Assembly: GCA_022592445.1 (NCBI GenBank)
Contig: JABYQR010000467.1
Location: 1 to 30,357, forward strand
Length of the DNA: 30,357 nucleotides
Direction: 5' to 3'
Source: Cytidiella melzeri
Lineage: Eukaryota > Basidiomycota > Agaricomycetes > Polyporales > Irpicaceae
In this document: positions 1-11,502 of the stretch, piece after piece
Layout: every line of letters starts with the position of its first letter
Numbering within the stretch: the stretch's first letter is position 1
Made by a program: the position numbers and the translations under genes
The notes under the pieces: generated by a model
What the model saw: the letters and a program-made list of their open reading frames with translations, nothing else
Told to the model about the DNA's origin: nothing
The model's database searches: none

Positions 1-780
1 AAACCTAAAGATTGGAATGGTGACAAAGGGCTGCCAGTTGAGAAGGTGAACTAGAATCTGACTCGGAGCCACCAAGTCGAAATTTGCCGCGCTAACAGCC
101 CTTTCAAACTCAGGCAGAGCCCATCAGCGGACTTTGATATGAGCTGGCAGTCCGGCAGTCTTCTTGTGTCTCCTCACAACCATCTCTCCATATTCGAGTC
201 AACATTTGTCTGCCCTATATGACATTGAGGTAAACGGGGGACACACCAACTGAGTCACACGCTAACTTAACCTCCCTATTGTGCAGAAATCTCACACCAA
301 CGTGTCACCCATATAGGAGGAAGGGGACAATGTAGCAGAAGGAGAGGTCAACGAGCAACACAACAAGGACAGCAGGAGCTTGGTGAGAGTTGCTCCCGTA
401 GTCTAATGCCAGGCTATCACGAGATGACTAACCCTTATCCCTTCAGACTGAGAAGAGCAGAAACCTGGTGTTGGTAAAGCACATGTCTTCCAGGTTGCAC
501 CCACCCGCACAATGAACTTTTCCCCCATAAGCGTGCAAACAACCCCCGCCTGAACTCATGAGAGGTGCGCGCTGCACACCATCTACATTAACCAATCCAA
601 TGACACCGTTTTGCAACTGACTGTATAGATATAACCTGCCATCCTCTACTGGTCACCTCTCGTTCTGTGTGCCTTTGCTTGCTTCTCATCTGCTACTTGC
701 CACATACAGTAATTTGACTAGGTAGTTATCCTACTTCGCACCGCATGCAACCCCTCGTGCTAAATAAGTGTCAAAGTATA
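1..780. other. Unassigned stretch, no gene recognised
   Basis: No reading frame of useful length and no recognisable domain is present. An A/T-rich TATA-like stretch near 627-637 is followed by pyrimidine-rich sequence, which could be an old promoter or LTR remnant, but no paired copy was found in the window. Confidence 0.3.
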
Positions 781-869
781 TTTGTTGTTATATGACCTGA
801 GTAGCCACTGTGTGAACTTATTCAGCTACAAAGTCTACAGAGCACTACATGGAAAGCATGCAGGCATGC

Positions 870-1400
870 TACAAGACATCTACAAAGTGCTATGTAGTAA
901 TAGTCCTTACTACGACGCACTCCGTAAGGGGGTACTTGTCTACGAGCCCTACCGTTGCTATGGCGGCTGCGTAGATCTTTGTACCACTTGTCCTGTTTCC
1001 TGATGTCCAGCTCGTGCATGATGTCCAAGAATGGCTGAGCCCATTGGGGAAGTCATCTGTCAGCTCGTGAGGTGTCTGAGCGTCAAAAGTATTCAGCTAT
1101 GGTGAGTAAGACATGAGGAAGACTCACCTTTCCTCCCTTCCTCAATGGTGTTTCATCGGTTCCAGGTGGTACACTCCCTGAACCAACTGTGTCTGCTTGC
1201 TGCAGAGCAGGTAGTAGACTTGGTGATTGGGTGAAGTCCAAGCGACTGGTAGGTGCTTGCTGAGCTTTGCGTGGCATAAGGTAATGAGTATCACGTTCAC
1301 CTCCCGCATAGATTGAGGTTGTCGGTGTGCCGTCAGGAATGACCTTGCCACCAGTAGGCTTGAATTTCTGTTTCTTGAGCGGCTTCAGGATGCGGAGTAG
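870..1400 (-). pseudogene. Possible N-terminal fragment of a second KDZ-type transposase
   Basis: Read on the minus strand, the stretch from about 1400 to 1128 is open and protein-like, with a Lys-rich start followed by PTGGKVIPDGTPTT and then GGERDTHYLMPRK. It ends at a good splice donor (GTGAGT). A 71-bp GT-AG intron fits at 1057-1127. After it the frame reads DDFP and then needs a one-base shift to continue into FLDIMHELDIRKQDKWYK. This layout resembles my recollection of the N-terminal exons of CxC-type KDZ transposases of Agaricomycetes, which I could not check. The cysteine cluster expected further on is not visible, so the fragment is truncated or decayed. It cannot be the N-terminus of the KDZ gene at 8942-19116, because it lies downstream of that gene's end on the same strand. 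Confidence 0.33.
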
Positions 1401-2761
1401 GTGGCTGTAGATGAGTTATGGAGGGTGAAGTCATGGGTAGGCATGTAATACTGCAGTAATGAAACACAACTCACTGGTACAAAAGAAAAATTTGGGCCAC
1501 TGGATGTATCATTAACATCTCTATTTTCCAGGAGTGGCTGAAACAATATATGATTGTAGCCTGTAGTGGCCGCCATGGTCATTGGAAGGTACTCGCCCCG
1601 CATAAACACATGCAATGTCAATGCTTCGGAAAGAGCGTGAAAAAGGGGGATTATTGCTCTACTCACACCAACACTGTGGTACTACATAATGAGGTAATAC
1701 TCAGATCAAGCCACGAAGCCATCGTTGTAGTACATATGCAACTTGATCATTGAGAAATGCATCTAGTACTGCAACAGATGACCCTTGCTCGTTTGGAACT
1801 ACTTCTCAGGCACTGCACAAACAAATCTCACTTCAGATGGACTACTTTACAGGTTATACCCAGAGCTGGAGTTAAGGCAACAAGCGTAGTGATGACTAAG
1901 TTATGGTGGTACTGCGTTGATCAGCAAGCAGGCAGTCACCAACATCCAGAATCTTTGCTCACCCCGAGGTGCATGCGTATCCCCGCTCTGTGTGGTCTCA
2001 CATGCCCCCAACAACGGCGAGATTAGATGGGAATTCTGACTGTGAGTCCACGCTGATGATGCCTCCAACGCAATCACTGTGGGACAAAGCTTGAGTGATC
2101 ACAATACGTAGGAAAAAAGATGGGACACACGTAGACTCTTCGCTAAGCTTTCCCAGGTTGAGGTCGTCTGTACGTATGCTGAACAATGTTTTTGAGAACG
2201 AGAGGGAGAGTGACATATATAATGAGCACGGGTAGGTATAGAACCCTGCAAAGTTAAAACTGGTCAGCTGTATTCTCGTTGTCATGAAGCAATAAAAGTT
2301 GTGTGACCTTCCTCCACCGTGTTCTATAATTGTATCTTGTGAGCCTGCTATTTCTAAGATATCGACACGTTGTGGCAACAATAATGGTTGCCAAACTAAC
2401 CGGGGCATTGATTTGCTTGGCGACTGCGTCTGGGACATGCAGAAGTGAAATGCCTGAGTCTACAGTCTGTTGCAAGCAACATGTAAATCAGTAGTACAGC
2501 CATGAAATGTAACACGATACGCACGGTGGTTGGATCCGTAGGAATCTATTGCAGCTGGTCAATTGCCATACTGCCCATATTGACTGTTTGATACGTCTAC
2601 ACGGTACGCCAAAGTCAGTGGATGATACTCAAAGCAACGGGTCCTATTCCGCGTACCTTGCTTGTCAGATTCAGCCACTGTATCGGCATAACGGTCTTGT
2701 TAAGGTCATAGCAACTGAAACATATGACAAACTATGAGTTGAGTTCTGCCTAAATACCCCG
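1401..2761. other. Unassigned stretch, no gene recognised
   Basis: Several short overlapping frames exist on both strands but none resembles a known domain or shows a convincing exon-intron pattern. It is probably intergenic sequence or strongly decayed TE sequence. Confidence 0.3.
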
Positions 2762-3595
2762 CTAACAAAAATTGGTCCTCACCTGCGACCCGCCCGCTTG
2801 CCCTCGCGTCAGGGGCATTGAGAACATTCCTACGTGGAGTTTCCGCAATTGGAGTGCCCAAAGTATCTGGAGCAAGCGTAGCTGGAATATGCAGAAATCC
2901 CCGTGGCTGCAGAAGAGGAGTCCGCAGACGAAAGTTTCGCAGTGGAAATGCCATGCTGCCAGTTGCGTGGGTTGTACGGGCAGGACAATATTGAGAAGGA
3001 CCGGGGAGATTGGGCAGCTTATGTGATCTTGTAGAGTCCGATTGATTGAGTCGGCCATGATAGACTTGTCTTCTAAGGTCTTGCAAGAGACAGGGAGAGA
3101 ACCAGAGCCTGTGGTCACGGAGGGTAGATGATGTCTCATGAAAGGGGAGTCTACTATGTAAGCACTGGAAGGGGGAATTGGCACGTCGGAATTGTCTTCG
3201 CAGTCCGTGGAACAGGAGGCCGAGATGAGAAGAATAGAAGGGACAGGTGCTTGATGCCGCAGAAACACAGCTAGGGTGCAGGGGGTGAGGGGAGACGGAG
3301 GCAGAGCAGCTGATGGGTGTGCTTGCAGGTAGTCAAGATCTGAGAGTAAAGACACAAGGTTGTCAATGCCAGCATAAACAACATACAGTAAAGGCAGTTG
3401 TAAAGAGGGACGGGTGAGCTTAAGAGACGGATAGGGACGACAAGCAGGGTGACAGGGACGTCGAGAAGGACAAGGAGAGAGAATAATTGAGGGAGGCAAG
3501 GGGAATTGTATTATGCATTGCCACAAACACGACAAAGACAGAGCTGCAAATCTCACTTACCCTGGAAGCTTGAACTTCCATTGCTTGTCTACCAT
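2762..3595 (-). CDS. Hypothetical minus-strand gene fragment entering the palindrome
   Basis: A 264-codon Ser/Pro/Leu-rich frame runs on the minus strand from 3556 to 2762. A short upstream start (MVDKQWKFKLP) at 3595 ends at a GGTAAGTG donor-like site, so this may be a spliced 5' exon followed by intron sequence. Another donor-like site (CAG then GTGAGG) lies near 2787. I recognise no domain, and composition alone does not prove coding. The segment 3202-3595 is duplicated in inverted orientation at 8252-8645. There the frame departs at 8645 and stops at 8710, so the right-hand copy is truncated by the rearrangement. One base differs between copies (3527 versus 8320), changing a Cys codon to Trp in this frame. 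Confidence 0.2.
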
Positions 3596-3610
3596 GTCTC
3601 TCTGAGTGAT

Positions 3611-4039
3611 ACTTGACGTTAATCTCCCACCCAATTGTCAGCACTAATGAAACTCCGCTAGGCGCGGGCTGATGGCGGCAAACCGAGAGCTCGGCGGGGG
3701 ACTTGGGTGATTTGTGAGCTCCTCAACAGCTAGTCACATAGTAATCTTAGGCAATTACATGGGACAATAAATATGACTGAAGGGTACATATTTCAGTGTA
3801 TAAGAGGGTACATATTTTAGTATATAAGACTGTTACATAGTGTACAAAACCTTACTGATGGCATTGTGAGTCTTCCAATTCCCCCTTTCTAGTAAAGCTC
3901 TATTCATGCATCTGTCAGGCTCTTTGTTTATTCTGTTTGCACTGATCACATACTCACACATGTCTCACAGTGTATCATGGTTGCTGAGATTGCATTTGGA
4001 ACAGCTGCCCTTTTCCTTTTCCGGTAAAGCTCTATTTAT
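3611..4039 (+). repeat. Terminal inverted repeat, outer end of copy 1
   Basis: It pairs imperfectly with 5382-5806. The first ~70 bp and the CAGGCTCTTTGTTTATTCTG block are the best conserved parts. The same sequence appears at 7808-8236 in copy 2. Confidence 0.75.
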
Positions 4040-5381
4040 GCGGCCTTATGCATACCAGAGCAGGTGGGGGTGCTGGTTTTGAGGTGAGCAGCACTATTTC
4101 TATGCTGACTATCAAACAACATACTGAATACACTTTGCATGTTAAGCTTGATGATGAAGAGGAAAATTATCAATCAACAGCCCTGGCACAGGGTTGAGTA
4201 TGAATGCTATAAGTACAGGGATGTGCGTACCTGGCACAGGGTTGAGTCAACCAATCGGAGTTAGGTCTGAGGTTTGAATGGACACAAGAAGATAACCAAT
4301 GACATAATAGTCTGTGTTGAATGGAGGTGATTGACAGCTGGTGAGAGCATTGTGCTTCATGCCTGCCACCACCTCCTCGTTGATATCCACTCTGTGTCCC
4401 TGTTTGTCACGTCAAGCCCCGTCTCCATGTCAAACAAGGGGACCTTGTCCATGAGTGAGAGCTGGAAATATCAATACATCCATCTTCCTCTTCTCCTTCC
4501 TCAACATCCTCATCATCTTTCCATTGAGAACTGCCCCAGAATGTGCCTGAGTCAGAATCCTTGTCACTTTCACCACCTGTGCTGTGATCTTCTTGACCAA
4601 TGGACTTAGAGTTGCGAGCTGGGAGTTTGGGTTTTGGAATGGCAGTAGTGATAGGAAGCGGTCGACCCTGAACAGTAATTCTGACATGTGCAAATGGCTT
4701 CTCTGGGGTGGTAAAATGATTAATATCACAATGTGTACTGTTAGAACACATGACTGGACTCACTACTGACACTGTTCGATCAAACATTTACATAAGCATT
4801 TCTTGCGCCCTTCCAGTCTCGATTGAAATGTAGCGTCAGCTTCAGTGCTGACGACAGCCTGTATGAGAAGGATTTTGTAGATTGGTGGTAATATTATCTG
4901 TAGCTGTCCACTTATATTATGTACTTGTAACTGAATGAAAGCTAATTTTATTTGTGTACAGCTACAGAAGTAACAGTACATGTATGCTGTATTTACGAAG
5001 AGTATTCAGTACCCCGCCCGCACAATTCAAGCTCCGGATTGCACAACATATAGAGTTCTGTACTCACCGTGTGTAAATACCAGGCCTGGGCGTGGCGCAA
5101 TCAACAACGTTGTCGTCAATAGTTGCGTTGATGGTGGTTCAAGTGTAAAAGACAGGCTGTATTGTCAGCCAAGGACGAGTGAACCAGGACGCGATCAGCT
5201 TTCCAATTTGGGCGCCAATTGTAAATGCCCCAAAATGTACGTACCCCGACGATCACTGATTGATCTCCGTTTGGATCGAACAGTGCCAGTCTTAATTCCC
5301 ACATGACTTGCATGTAAGCAATGCAAACAGAGGAAAAACCTGTGCAAGTTGAGGACAACAGAAGCATAGGCTGGCAGAGGT

Positions 5382-5806
5382 ATAAATAGAGCTTTACCAG
5401 AAAAGAGACAGGGTGGCTGTCCCAAAGGCCGTCTAAGTAACCATGATACACTATGAAACATGTGTGAGTATGTGAGCACTGCAAACAGAATAAACAAAGA
5501 GCCTGACAGAGGCATAAATAGAGCTTTACTGGAAAAGGAGAATTGGAAGATCTACAATGCCATCTGTGAGTTTTGTACACTATGTAACAGTCTTATAAAC
5601 CAAACTATGTACTCTCTTATATACTAAAATATGTACCCTCTTAATTATATCTACTATGCTATGTAATTGCCTAAGATTACCATATGTACTAGCTATTGAT
5701 GAGCTCACAAATTGCCCAAGTCCCCCGCCAAGGGTGTGCCGCCATCAGCCCGCGCCCAGCGGAGTTTCATTAGTGCTGACAATTGGGTGGGAGATTAACG
5801 TCAAGT
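5382..5806 (-). repeat. Terminal inverted repeat, inner end of copy 1
   Basis: It is the partner of 3611-4039 with small indels and substitutions. Its outermost base coincides with the inner breakpoint of the palindrome. The same sequence appears at 6041-6465 in copy 2. Confidence 0.75.
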
Positions 5807-6040
5807 CATGAGCGCAGATGATGTCTATCAGCGCAACAATGTTGATGTTGATTTCAAAACTGAGCTGAACGCAACGCCCGCAAAACAACAAACACCGAGA
5901 CCCGCAGGCCTACCACTCCGGGAAAGCGTGTCATCCTCGCGCAGGGGCCACGCTGTATTGTTCCAGTTGTTCGTATGTCACCCGGAGGGGGACAATGTGA
6001 GCAGAGTGGTAAGGTACGAATCCAAGTAAGTTGTGCGTTA
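5807..6040. other. Palindrome spacer (loop), 234 bp
   Basis: Unique sequence between the two element copies. A 73-codon frame (5808-6029, plus) spans most of it but has no recognisable domain. GTAAG at 6026-6030 could be a splice donor. The bases next to the two element ends (C at 5807, A at 6040) are not complementary, so the palindrome stops exactly here. Confidence 0.6.
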
Positions 6041-8236
6041 ACTTGACGTTAATCTCCCACCCAATTGTCAGCACTAATGAAACTCCGCTGGGCGCGGGCT
6101 GATGGCGGCACACCCTTGGCGGGGGACTTGGGCAATTTGTGAGCTCATCAATAGCTAGTACATATGGTAATCTTAGGCAATTACATAGCATAGTAGATAT
6201 AATTAAGAGGGTACATATTTTAGTATATAAGAGAGTACATAGTTTGGTTTATAAGACTGTTACATAGTGTACAAAACTCACAGATGGCATTGTAGATCTT
6301 CCAATTCTCCTTTTCCAGTAAAGCTCTATTTATGCCTCTGTCAGGCTCTTTGTTTATTCTGTTTGCAGTGCTCACATACTCACACATGTTTCATAGTGTA
6401 TCATGGTTACTTAGACGGCCTTTGGGACAGCCACCCTGTCTCTTTTCTGGTAAAGCTCTATTTATACCTCTGCCAGCCTATGCTTCTGTTGTCCTCAACT
6501 TGCACAGGTTTTTCCTCTGTTTGCATTGCTTACATGCAAGTCATGTGGGAATTAAGACTGGCACTGTTCGATCCAAACGGAGATCAATCAGTGATCGTCG
6601 GGGTACGTACATTTTGGGGCATTTACAATTGGCGCCCAAATTGGAAAGCTGATCGCGTCCTGGTTCACTCGTCCTTGGCTGACAATACAGCCTGTCTTTT
6701 ACACTTGAACCACCATCAACGCAACTATTGACGACAACGTTGTTGATTGCGCCACGCCCAGGCCTGGTATTTACACACGGTGAGTACAGAACTCTATATG
6801 TTGTGCAATCCGGAGCTTGAATTGTGCGGGCGGGGTACTGAATACTCTTCGTAAATACAGCATACATGTACTGTTACTTCTGTAGCTGTACACAAATAAA
6901 ATTAGCTTTCATTCAGTTACAAGTACATAATATAAGTGGACAGCTACAGATAATATTACCACCAATCTACAAAATCCTTCTCATACAGGCTGTCGTCAGC
7001 ACTGAAGCTGACGCTACATTTCAATCGAGACTGGAAGGGCGCAAGAAATGCTTATGTAAATGTTTGATCGAACAGTGTCAGTAGTGAGTCCAGTCATGTG
7101 TTCTAACAGTACACATTGTGATATTAATCATTTTACCACCCCAGAGAAGCCATTTGCACATGTCAGAATTACTGTTCAGGGTCGACCGCTTCCTATCACT
7201 ACTGCCATTCCAAAACCCAAACTCCCAGCTCGCAACTCTAAGTCCATTGGTCAAGAAGATCACAGCACAGGTGGTGAAAGTGACAAGGATTCTGACTCAG
7301 GCACATTCTGGGGCAGTTCTCAATGGAAAGATGATGAGGATGTTGAGGAAGGAGAAGAGGAAGATGGATGTATTGATATTTCCAGCTCTCACTCATGGAC
7401 AAGGTCCCCTTGTTTGACATGGAGACGGGGCTTGACGTGACAAACAGGGACACAGAGTGGATATCAACGAGGAGGTGGTGGCAGGCATGAAGCACAATGC
7501 TCTCACCAGCTGTCAATCACCTCCATTCAACACAGACTATTATGTCATTGGTTATCTTCTTGTGTCCATTCAAACCTCAGACCTAACTCCGATTGGTTGA
7601 CTCAACCCTGTGCCAGGTACGCACATCCCTGTACTTATAGCATTCATACTCAACCCTGTGCCAGGGCTGTTGATTGATAATTTTCCTCTTCATCATCAAG
7701 CTTAACATGCAAAGTGTATTCAGTATGTTGTTTGATAGTCAGCATAGAAATAGTGCTGCTCACCTCAAAACCAGCACCCCCACCTGCTCTGGTATGCATA
7801 AGGCCGCATAAATAGAGCTTTACCGGAAAAGGAAAAGGGCAGCTGTTCCAAATGCAATCTCAGCAACCATGATACACTGTGAGACATGTGTGAGTATGTG
7901 ATCAGTGCAAACAGAATAAACAAAGAGCCTGACAGATGCATGAATAGAGCTTTACTAGAAAGGGGGAATTGGAAGACTCACAATGCCATCAGTAAGGTTT
8001 TGTACACTATGTAACAGTCTTATATACTAAAATATGTACCCTCTTATACACTGAAATATGTACCCTTCAGTCATATTTATTGTCCCATGTAATTGCCTAA
8101 GATTACTATGTGACTAGCTGTTGAGGAGCTCACAAATCACCCAAGTCCCCCGCCGAGCTCTCGGTTTGCCGCCATCAGCCCGCGCCTAGCGGAGTTTCAT
8201 TAGTGCTGACAATTGGGTGGGAGATTAACGTCAAGT
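6041..8236 (-). mobile_element. 2.2-kb element with ~430-bp terminal inverted repeats, copy 2
   Basis: This is an inverted, apparently identical copy of 3611-5806. Terminal inverted repeats lie at 6041-6465 and 7808-8236. The outer end is followed by TA (CGTCAAG then TATCACTC), while the inner end is preceded by AA. The central acidic frame recurs at 7060-7440 on the plus strand. A CATACAG acceptor-like site precedes a short protein-like piece near 6989, so captured exon fragments are possible, but I cannot assign them. Confidence 0.7.
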
Positions 8237-8645
8237 ATCACTCAGAGAGACATGGTAGACAAGCAATGGAAGTTCAAGCTTCCAGGGTAAGTGAGATTTG
8301 CAGCTCTGTCTTTGTCGTGGTTGTGGCAATGCATAATACAATTCCCCTTGCCTCCCTCAATTATTCTCTCTCCTTGTCCTTCTCGACGTCCCTGTCACCC
8401 TGCTTGTCGTCCCTATCCGTCTCTTAAGCTCACCCGTCCCTCTTTACAACTGCCTTTACTGTATGTTGTTTATGCTGGCATTGACAACCTTGTGTCTTTA
8501 CTCTCAGATCTTGACTACCTGCAAGCACACCCATCAGCTGCTCTGCCTCCGTCTCCCCTCACCCCCTGCACCCTAGCTGTGTTTCTGCGGCATCAAGCAC
8601 CTGTCCCTTCTATTCTTCTCATCTCGGCCTCCTGTTCCACGGACT
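6041..8645 (-). repeat. Right arm of 5.4-kb near-perfect palindrome
   Basis: This is the reverse complement of the left arm. Homology starts at 6041 (ACTTGACGTT) and ends at 8645, where the sequence ...TTCCACGGACT departs from its partner. It contains the second copy of the 2.2-kb element (6041-8236) and the duplicated flank 8237-8645. Confidence 0.93.
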
Positions 8646-8941
8646 CTTTATGCCTTTTGCTTTCTCATGATATGTCACTATACTACTGTACTATGACACA
8701 TCTCAATTAGCATTGCGTGTTGTAAAAAATGACGCATCTGAAGGAAATAGAAACATGGCACCAAACCGCCATATAGTGAGGAGCGGCGCAGGTTGAGAAG
8801 TATGTCATTATCACAGTGATGAAGCTTTCGTTCATTCAACGCCAAGCATATACACACCACAAGGCTGCGCCTTTTGATGCCATTCTTGATAGCTGTCACA
8901 GAAACAAATACATTGCAGAACAATGTCACTACATACTGAAA
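8646..8941. other. Gap between palindrome and KDZ pseudogene
   Basis: No gene was recognised. This may be the 3' flank of the KDZ element. I looked for a terminal inverted repeat matching the region after 22350 and found none. Confidence 0.3.
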
Positions 8942-11502
8942 TCAAAGTGCTAATTCAGATACAAATTGTATAAGGCTATCAATGGAGGCCTGCTCGTTGT
9001 TGTCAGCATTGAAGGTATCCGGCTCATTGCCATTGTTGTCATCCTCGCCAACCTTTGTGGGTACAAGCAGTTCATTGGGAAGCTCACACATTACCAGCAG
9101 CCCGTCGAAATGCTCACCCGCTGGTGGTTGCATAGTACCTCCCAGTCGTGTTCCGGGGCCCTTCACACCGGTGAAGCCCTTGAGTGCATACACCTGGTCT
9201 ATTCACCGCAGGAGATGGTTATTGATCTTCTTCTGTCGTGCAACGAAGTCGGTGGTCGCGCCAAAGATGGGGTCCTTGCTGAGATCGAGGCGTCTGAGGG
9301 TGTTGTTGAATAGTTGCCATTCATCACGGATAGCCATGTGCAAATGGCAAACCTCAACGTTGAGGCGGGCAACCTCTTCTCGAGCTCAAGCCAGGCGATG
9401 TCAAAGTTTCATGGCTTTGCGGATTGTGGGCTTGCTCCACTCCTTGCTGCATATGTCGTTGTGAGTGTCTTGTAGGGGAGAGAACTCCTCAAGAAGATTG
9501 AAGCCGGAGATGTTTGACCAGTCAAGAGCAGGGCAAGGGGGATTGAGCATGGCGGCGGCAGCGTTGTACGCCTTGACAGCACGTTGAATGGTTTTGCATT
9601 GTGTTTGAAGGGATTTTGCTATGTGAGTCCTCATTTTGTAACCTAGACCACGGCACATAAGAACAAGTATAAGAAAGACAGGACCATGCTCACCTGTTTG
9701 AGTGACGTTGACCTTGTGCAGCTCAAACAATTGCTGCGTGACCAGCTTCTGCAGCTTATTGAGGGCTTGATGGTACTTGCGGTCCTTGATGTACTTGAGA
9801 GTTGCCTTGTATTGCTCGGTATAGGAAGTCCAGCACACGGTCAATCCCATCTCAACTTCAAGTGCGCACATGTTGTGACTGATGCGCTCATATTGTTCCA
9901 TCGTGTGGCATCGATTGCTCTCAAGGCGTCTGGTAGAAACGAGCTCCTTGCAGTAGTTAGCTGAACCAGAGCTGGCAACGGAAGGCGTGTACTGTAGAAA
10001 ACATGTGTTCACTTGTGCTCTTCTTGACTCCAAGTCCCAAAGCTTCTGCAGTAGCTCAACATAGGCAACGGTGTGGACATTGTAGTCATCTTTGTCACCT
10101 AGACGTGCAAAGAGCCCAAGCTCCTCGTGCTCCCATTTGTCTATGCTGGCTTTGGTGATCCCAAGAGACTCCATTGCTTCTCAAAGGACTTCGCCGTCGT
10201 GCTCGATCACCTCAAGAGCTTGTTGGTAATTGCTGAGGATGAATGTGCCGGTGTTGAGGCTCTTGTCCTCGTCCCATTGCCGGAAGTATGCCTCAATGAA
10301 GAGGCGTCGTCAGTAGGGGGGGGGCGTAGCAAGTGACCAAGGCGAGCTGGTTCGATGCGCTGAAGATCCGCTCCATTGTTTCAAGGTCCTCGAGGCCGGC
10401 GCCAGTGAGGTTGTTGTGGTGGAACCGCATTTGGCAAGTATGGCAGTGGCTGTAGCCATGGAAGGCACAGACACAGAAGCAGCTGTTCTTCTCCTGAAAA
10501 GCCAGGCCTATTAGAAAGGTATGAGCAGTAGTGCACGACAATGAGCCTTAGGTGAAGGTGGTGGTCAGACAAAGAGATGGAGATCAAAAGTGGTAGTCAT
10601 GCATTGATCAGAGTAAGTGTTATATATGGTAACTACTGGCGCTAAGCGCACAATCAGTGCGGAGTCTCAATTGAGTCTCAGTATATTTGAACAAGGCCAA
10701 GCGAGCTGCGCTGGACAGTTGAAAGGAAGGTGCATCCAATGTTGTACCCTCCGAGAGTATCTTTCCTGATACTCTCCAAGACCTTTGCCACTGTTGCAAG
10801 AGGGTATTTTGCACTGAAGGTAGCCATCAGCTGCGGGACTCAATGAAAAAAGGGGACGTACAGTTCACCTGACTTGACCATATCCATAAGCCAGAGTACG
10901 AGACCGTGGCGACAAGCAGATGCAAATATCCCCAACTCGTCAAAGATAGACCATATCTGTTTGGACTCCTCCTTTGCAGCACTTTTCCAGTTATCAACCC
11001 ACTGGTCAAGCAGCTTCTTGCAAAGGTTGGAGTCCAGCTTGTGGGCACTGTCAGTCACTCCCAACCCATCAATGGTGTGCACGGGGGCCGCACTGTTCTC
11101 AGACTGCTGTAGCCCATCCGTTGAGTCGCCCTCTACCACCTTACTACTGCCCTCAGCCTTGCCTTCCTCGTCTGAATCTTCCTCGTGGTTGTTGCCTCAC
11201 CTCCGCACTGCTGGACCCTTGGCTTCTCTCCCTTGCACCTCCTTCGCATACTGATCAACAAACTGGCGTGAGAGAAAGTAGGTACTGTCATCCAGAACTC
11301 AAGAGTCCGTGGCTGTGCAATCAGTTGTTGTGGCCATTTGCTTGAGGCTGTTGTTACCGTCCATTGCGTACAGTTGACTGAAAGTGAGAGGGGGCTCGTC
11401 ATCGAGCTGTAAGAAGACGTGAGGTTGGGGAGTTGAGGTTAGTGGTTGTCATGTACTACATAACAGCACGTGCGGCATGCATTCTTTGGCCTCCAGTCTG
11501 GC
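8942..11502 (-). pseudogene. KDZ-family DNA transposase, central and C-terminal part (decayed)
   Basis: KDZ transposases mobilise large fungal DNA transposons. Going down the minus strand from 11502, the exon reads LEAKECM, then a GT-AG intron, then the family-typical block MDGNNSLKQM near 11340, an acidic linker, GIFASACRHGLVLWLMDMVK (about 10880-10940), a 48-bp intron (10814-10861), KYPLATVAKVLE, FHGYSHCHTCQMRF, GAGLEDLETMERIFSASNQL, QWDED and SLGITKASIDKWE. A 51-bp intron (9643-9693) then joins VTQTG to YKMRTHI. The C-terminal tail ends at a stop at 8942. Damage includes in-frame TGA codons at 11299, 11197, 10181, 9401, 9386 and 9203, a frameshift at the nine-G run 10316-10324, and scrambled sequence near 10540-10680. 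The 51-bp intron has no stop and is a multiple of three, so naive ORF calling reads through it. The 5' part lies beyond the inserted chromovirus at 18764-19116. Confidence 0.86.
11498..11502. repeat. Target-site duplication CTGGC (left)
   Basis: The five bases next to the LTR are repeated exactly at 18764-18768. Five-base duplications are usual for Ty3/Gypsy integrases. Confidence 0.93.

Larger units (their letters stand above)
3202..5806 (+). repeat. Left arm of 5.4-kb near-perfect palindrome
   Basis: This 2605-bp arm is the reverse complement of 6041-8645. Paired positions always sum to 11847 from one end to the other, so the arms have no net indel. All the longer frames recur as identical proteins on opposite strands (for example 5116-5580 minus and 6267-6731 plus). 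The only mismatch I found is at 3527/8320. The arm holds 409 bp of outer flank (3202-3610) and one complete 2.2-kb inverted-repeat element (3611-5806). It ends within one base of the element's terminus. Confidence 0.93.
3611..5806 (+). mobile_element. 2.2-kb element with ~430-bp terminal inverted repeats, copy 1
   Basis: The ends are ACTTGACGTTAATCTCCCAC and its complement. Imperfect terminal inverted repeats cover about 3611-4039 and 5382-5806. Inside each repeat, GTAAAGCTCTATTTAT-like words recur about 110 bp apart, and a unit of about 24 bp (GGGTACATATTTTAGTATATAA) is repeated. No transposase domain was recognised in the 1.3-kb centre. The longest central frame (4407-4787, minus) is acidic, with an Asp/Glu-Gly run, and unplaced. 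The element is therefore probably non-autonomous. TA precedes the CTTGACG terminus at the outer end, but TC follows the inner end, so no target duplication is visible. Confidence 0.7.

Noticed and set aside
4331..7516. Mirror-image pairs of open frames with identical proteins (for example 4407-4787 and 7060-7440) as duplicated host genes
   Set aside because: They are simply the same sequence in the two palindrome arms, with no recognisable domain and no independent evidence of coding.
3608..8240. TA target-site duplications flanking each 2.2-kb element
   Set aside because: TA is present only at the two outer ends, which are copies of each other. The inner ends have TC and AA, so no duplication can be claimed.
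9643..9693. The 17 codons here as an insertion in the KDZ protein
   Set aside because: They are bounded by GTGAGC and TAG splice sites, and their removal restores the family-like join VTQTG-YKMRTHI. This is an in-frame 51-bp intron.
8942..11502. Classical RIP (C:G to T:A in CpA context) as the cause of decay
   Set aside because: The stops are best read as CGA to TGA (CpG). I see no general AT-enrichment or excess of TpA, and RIP is chiefly an ascomycete process.
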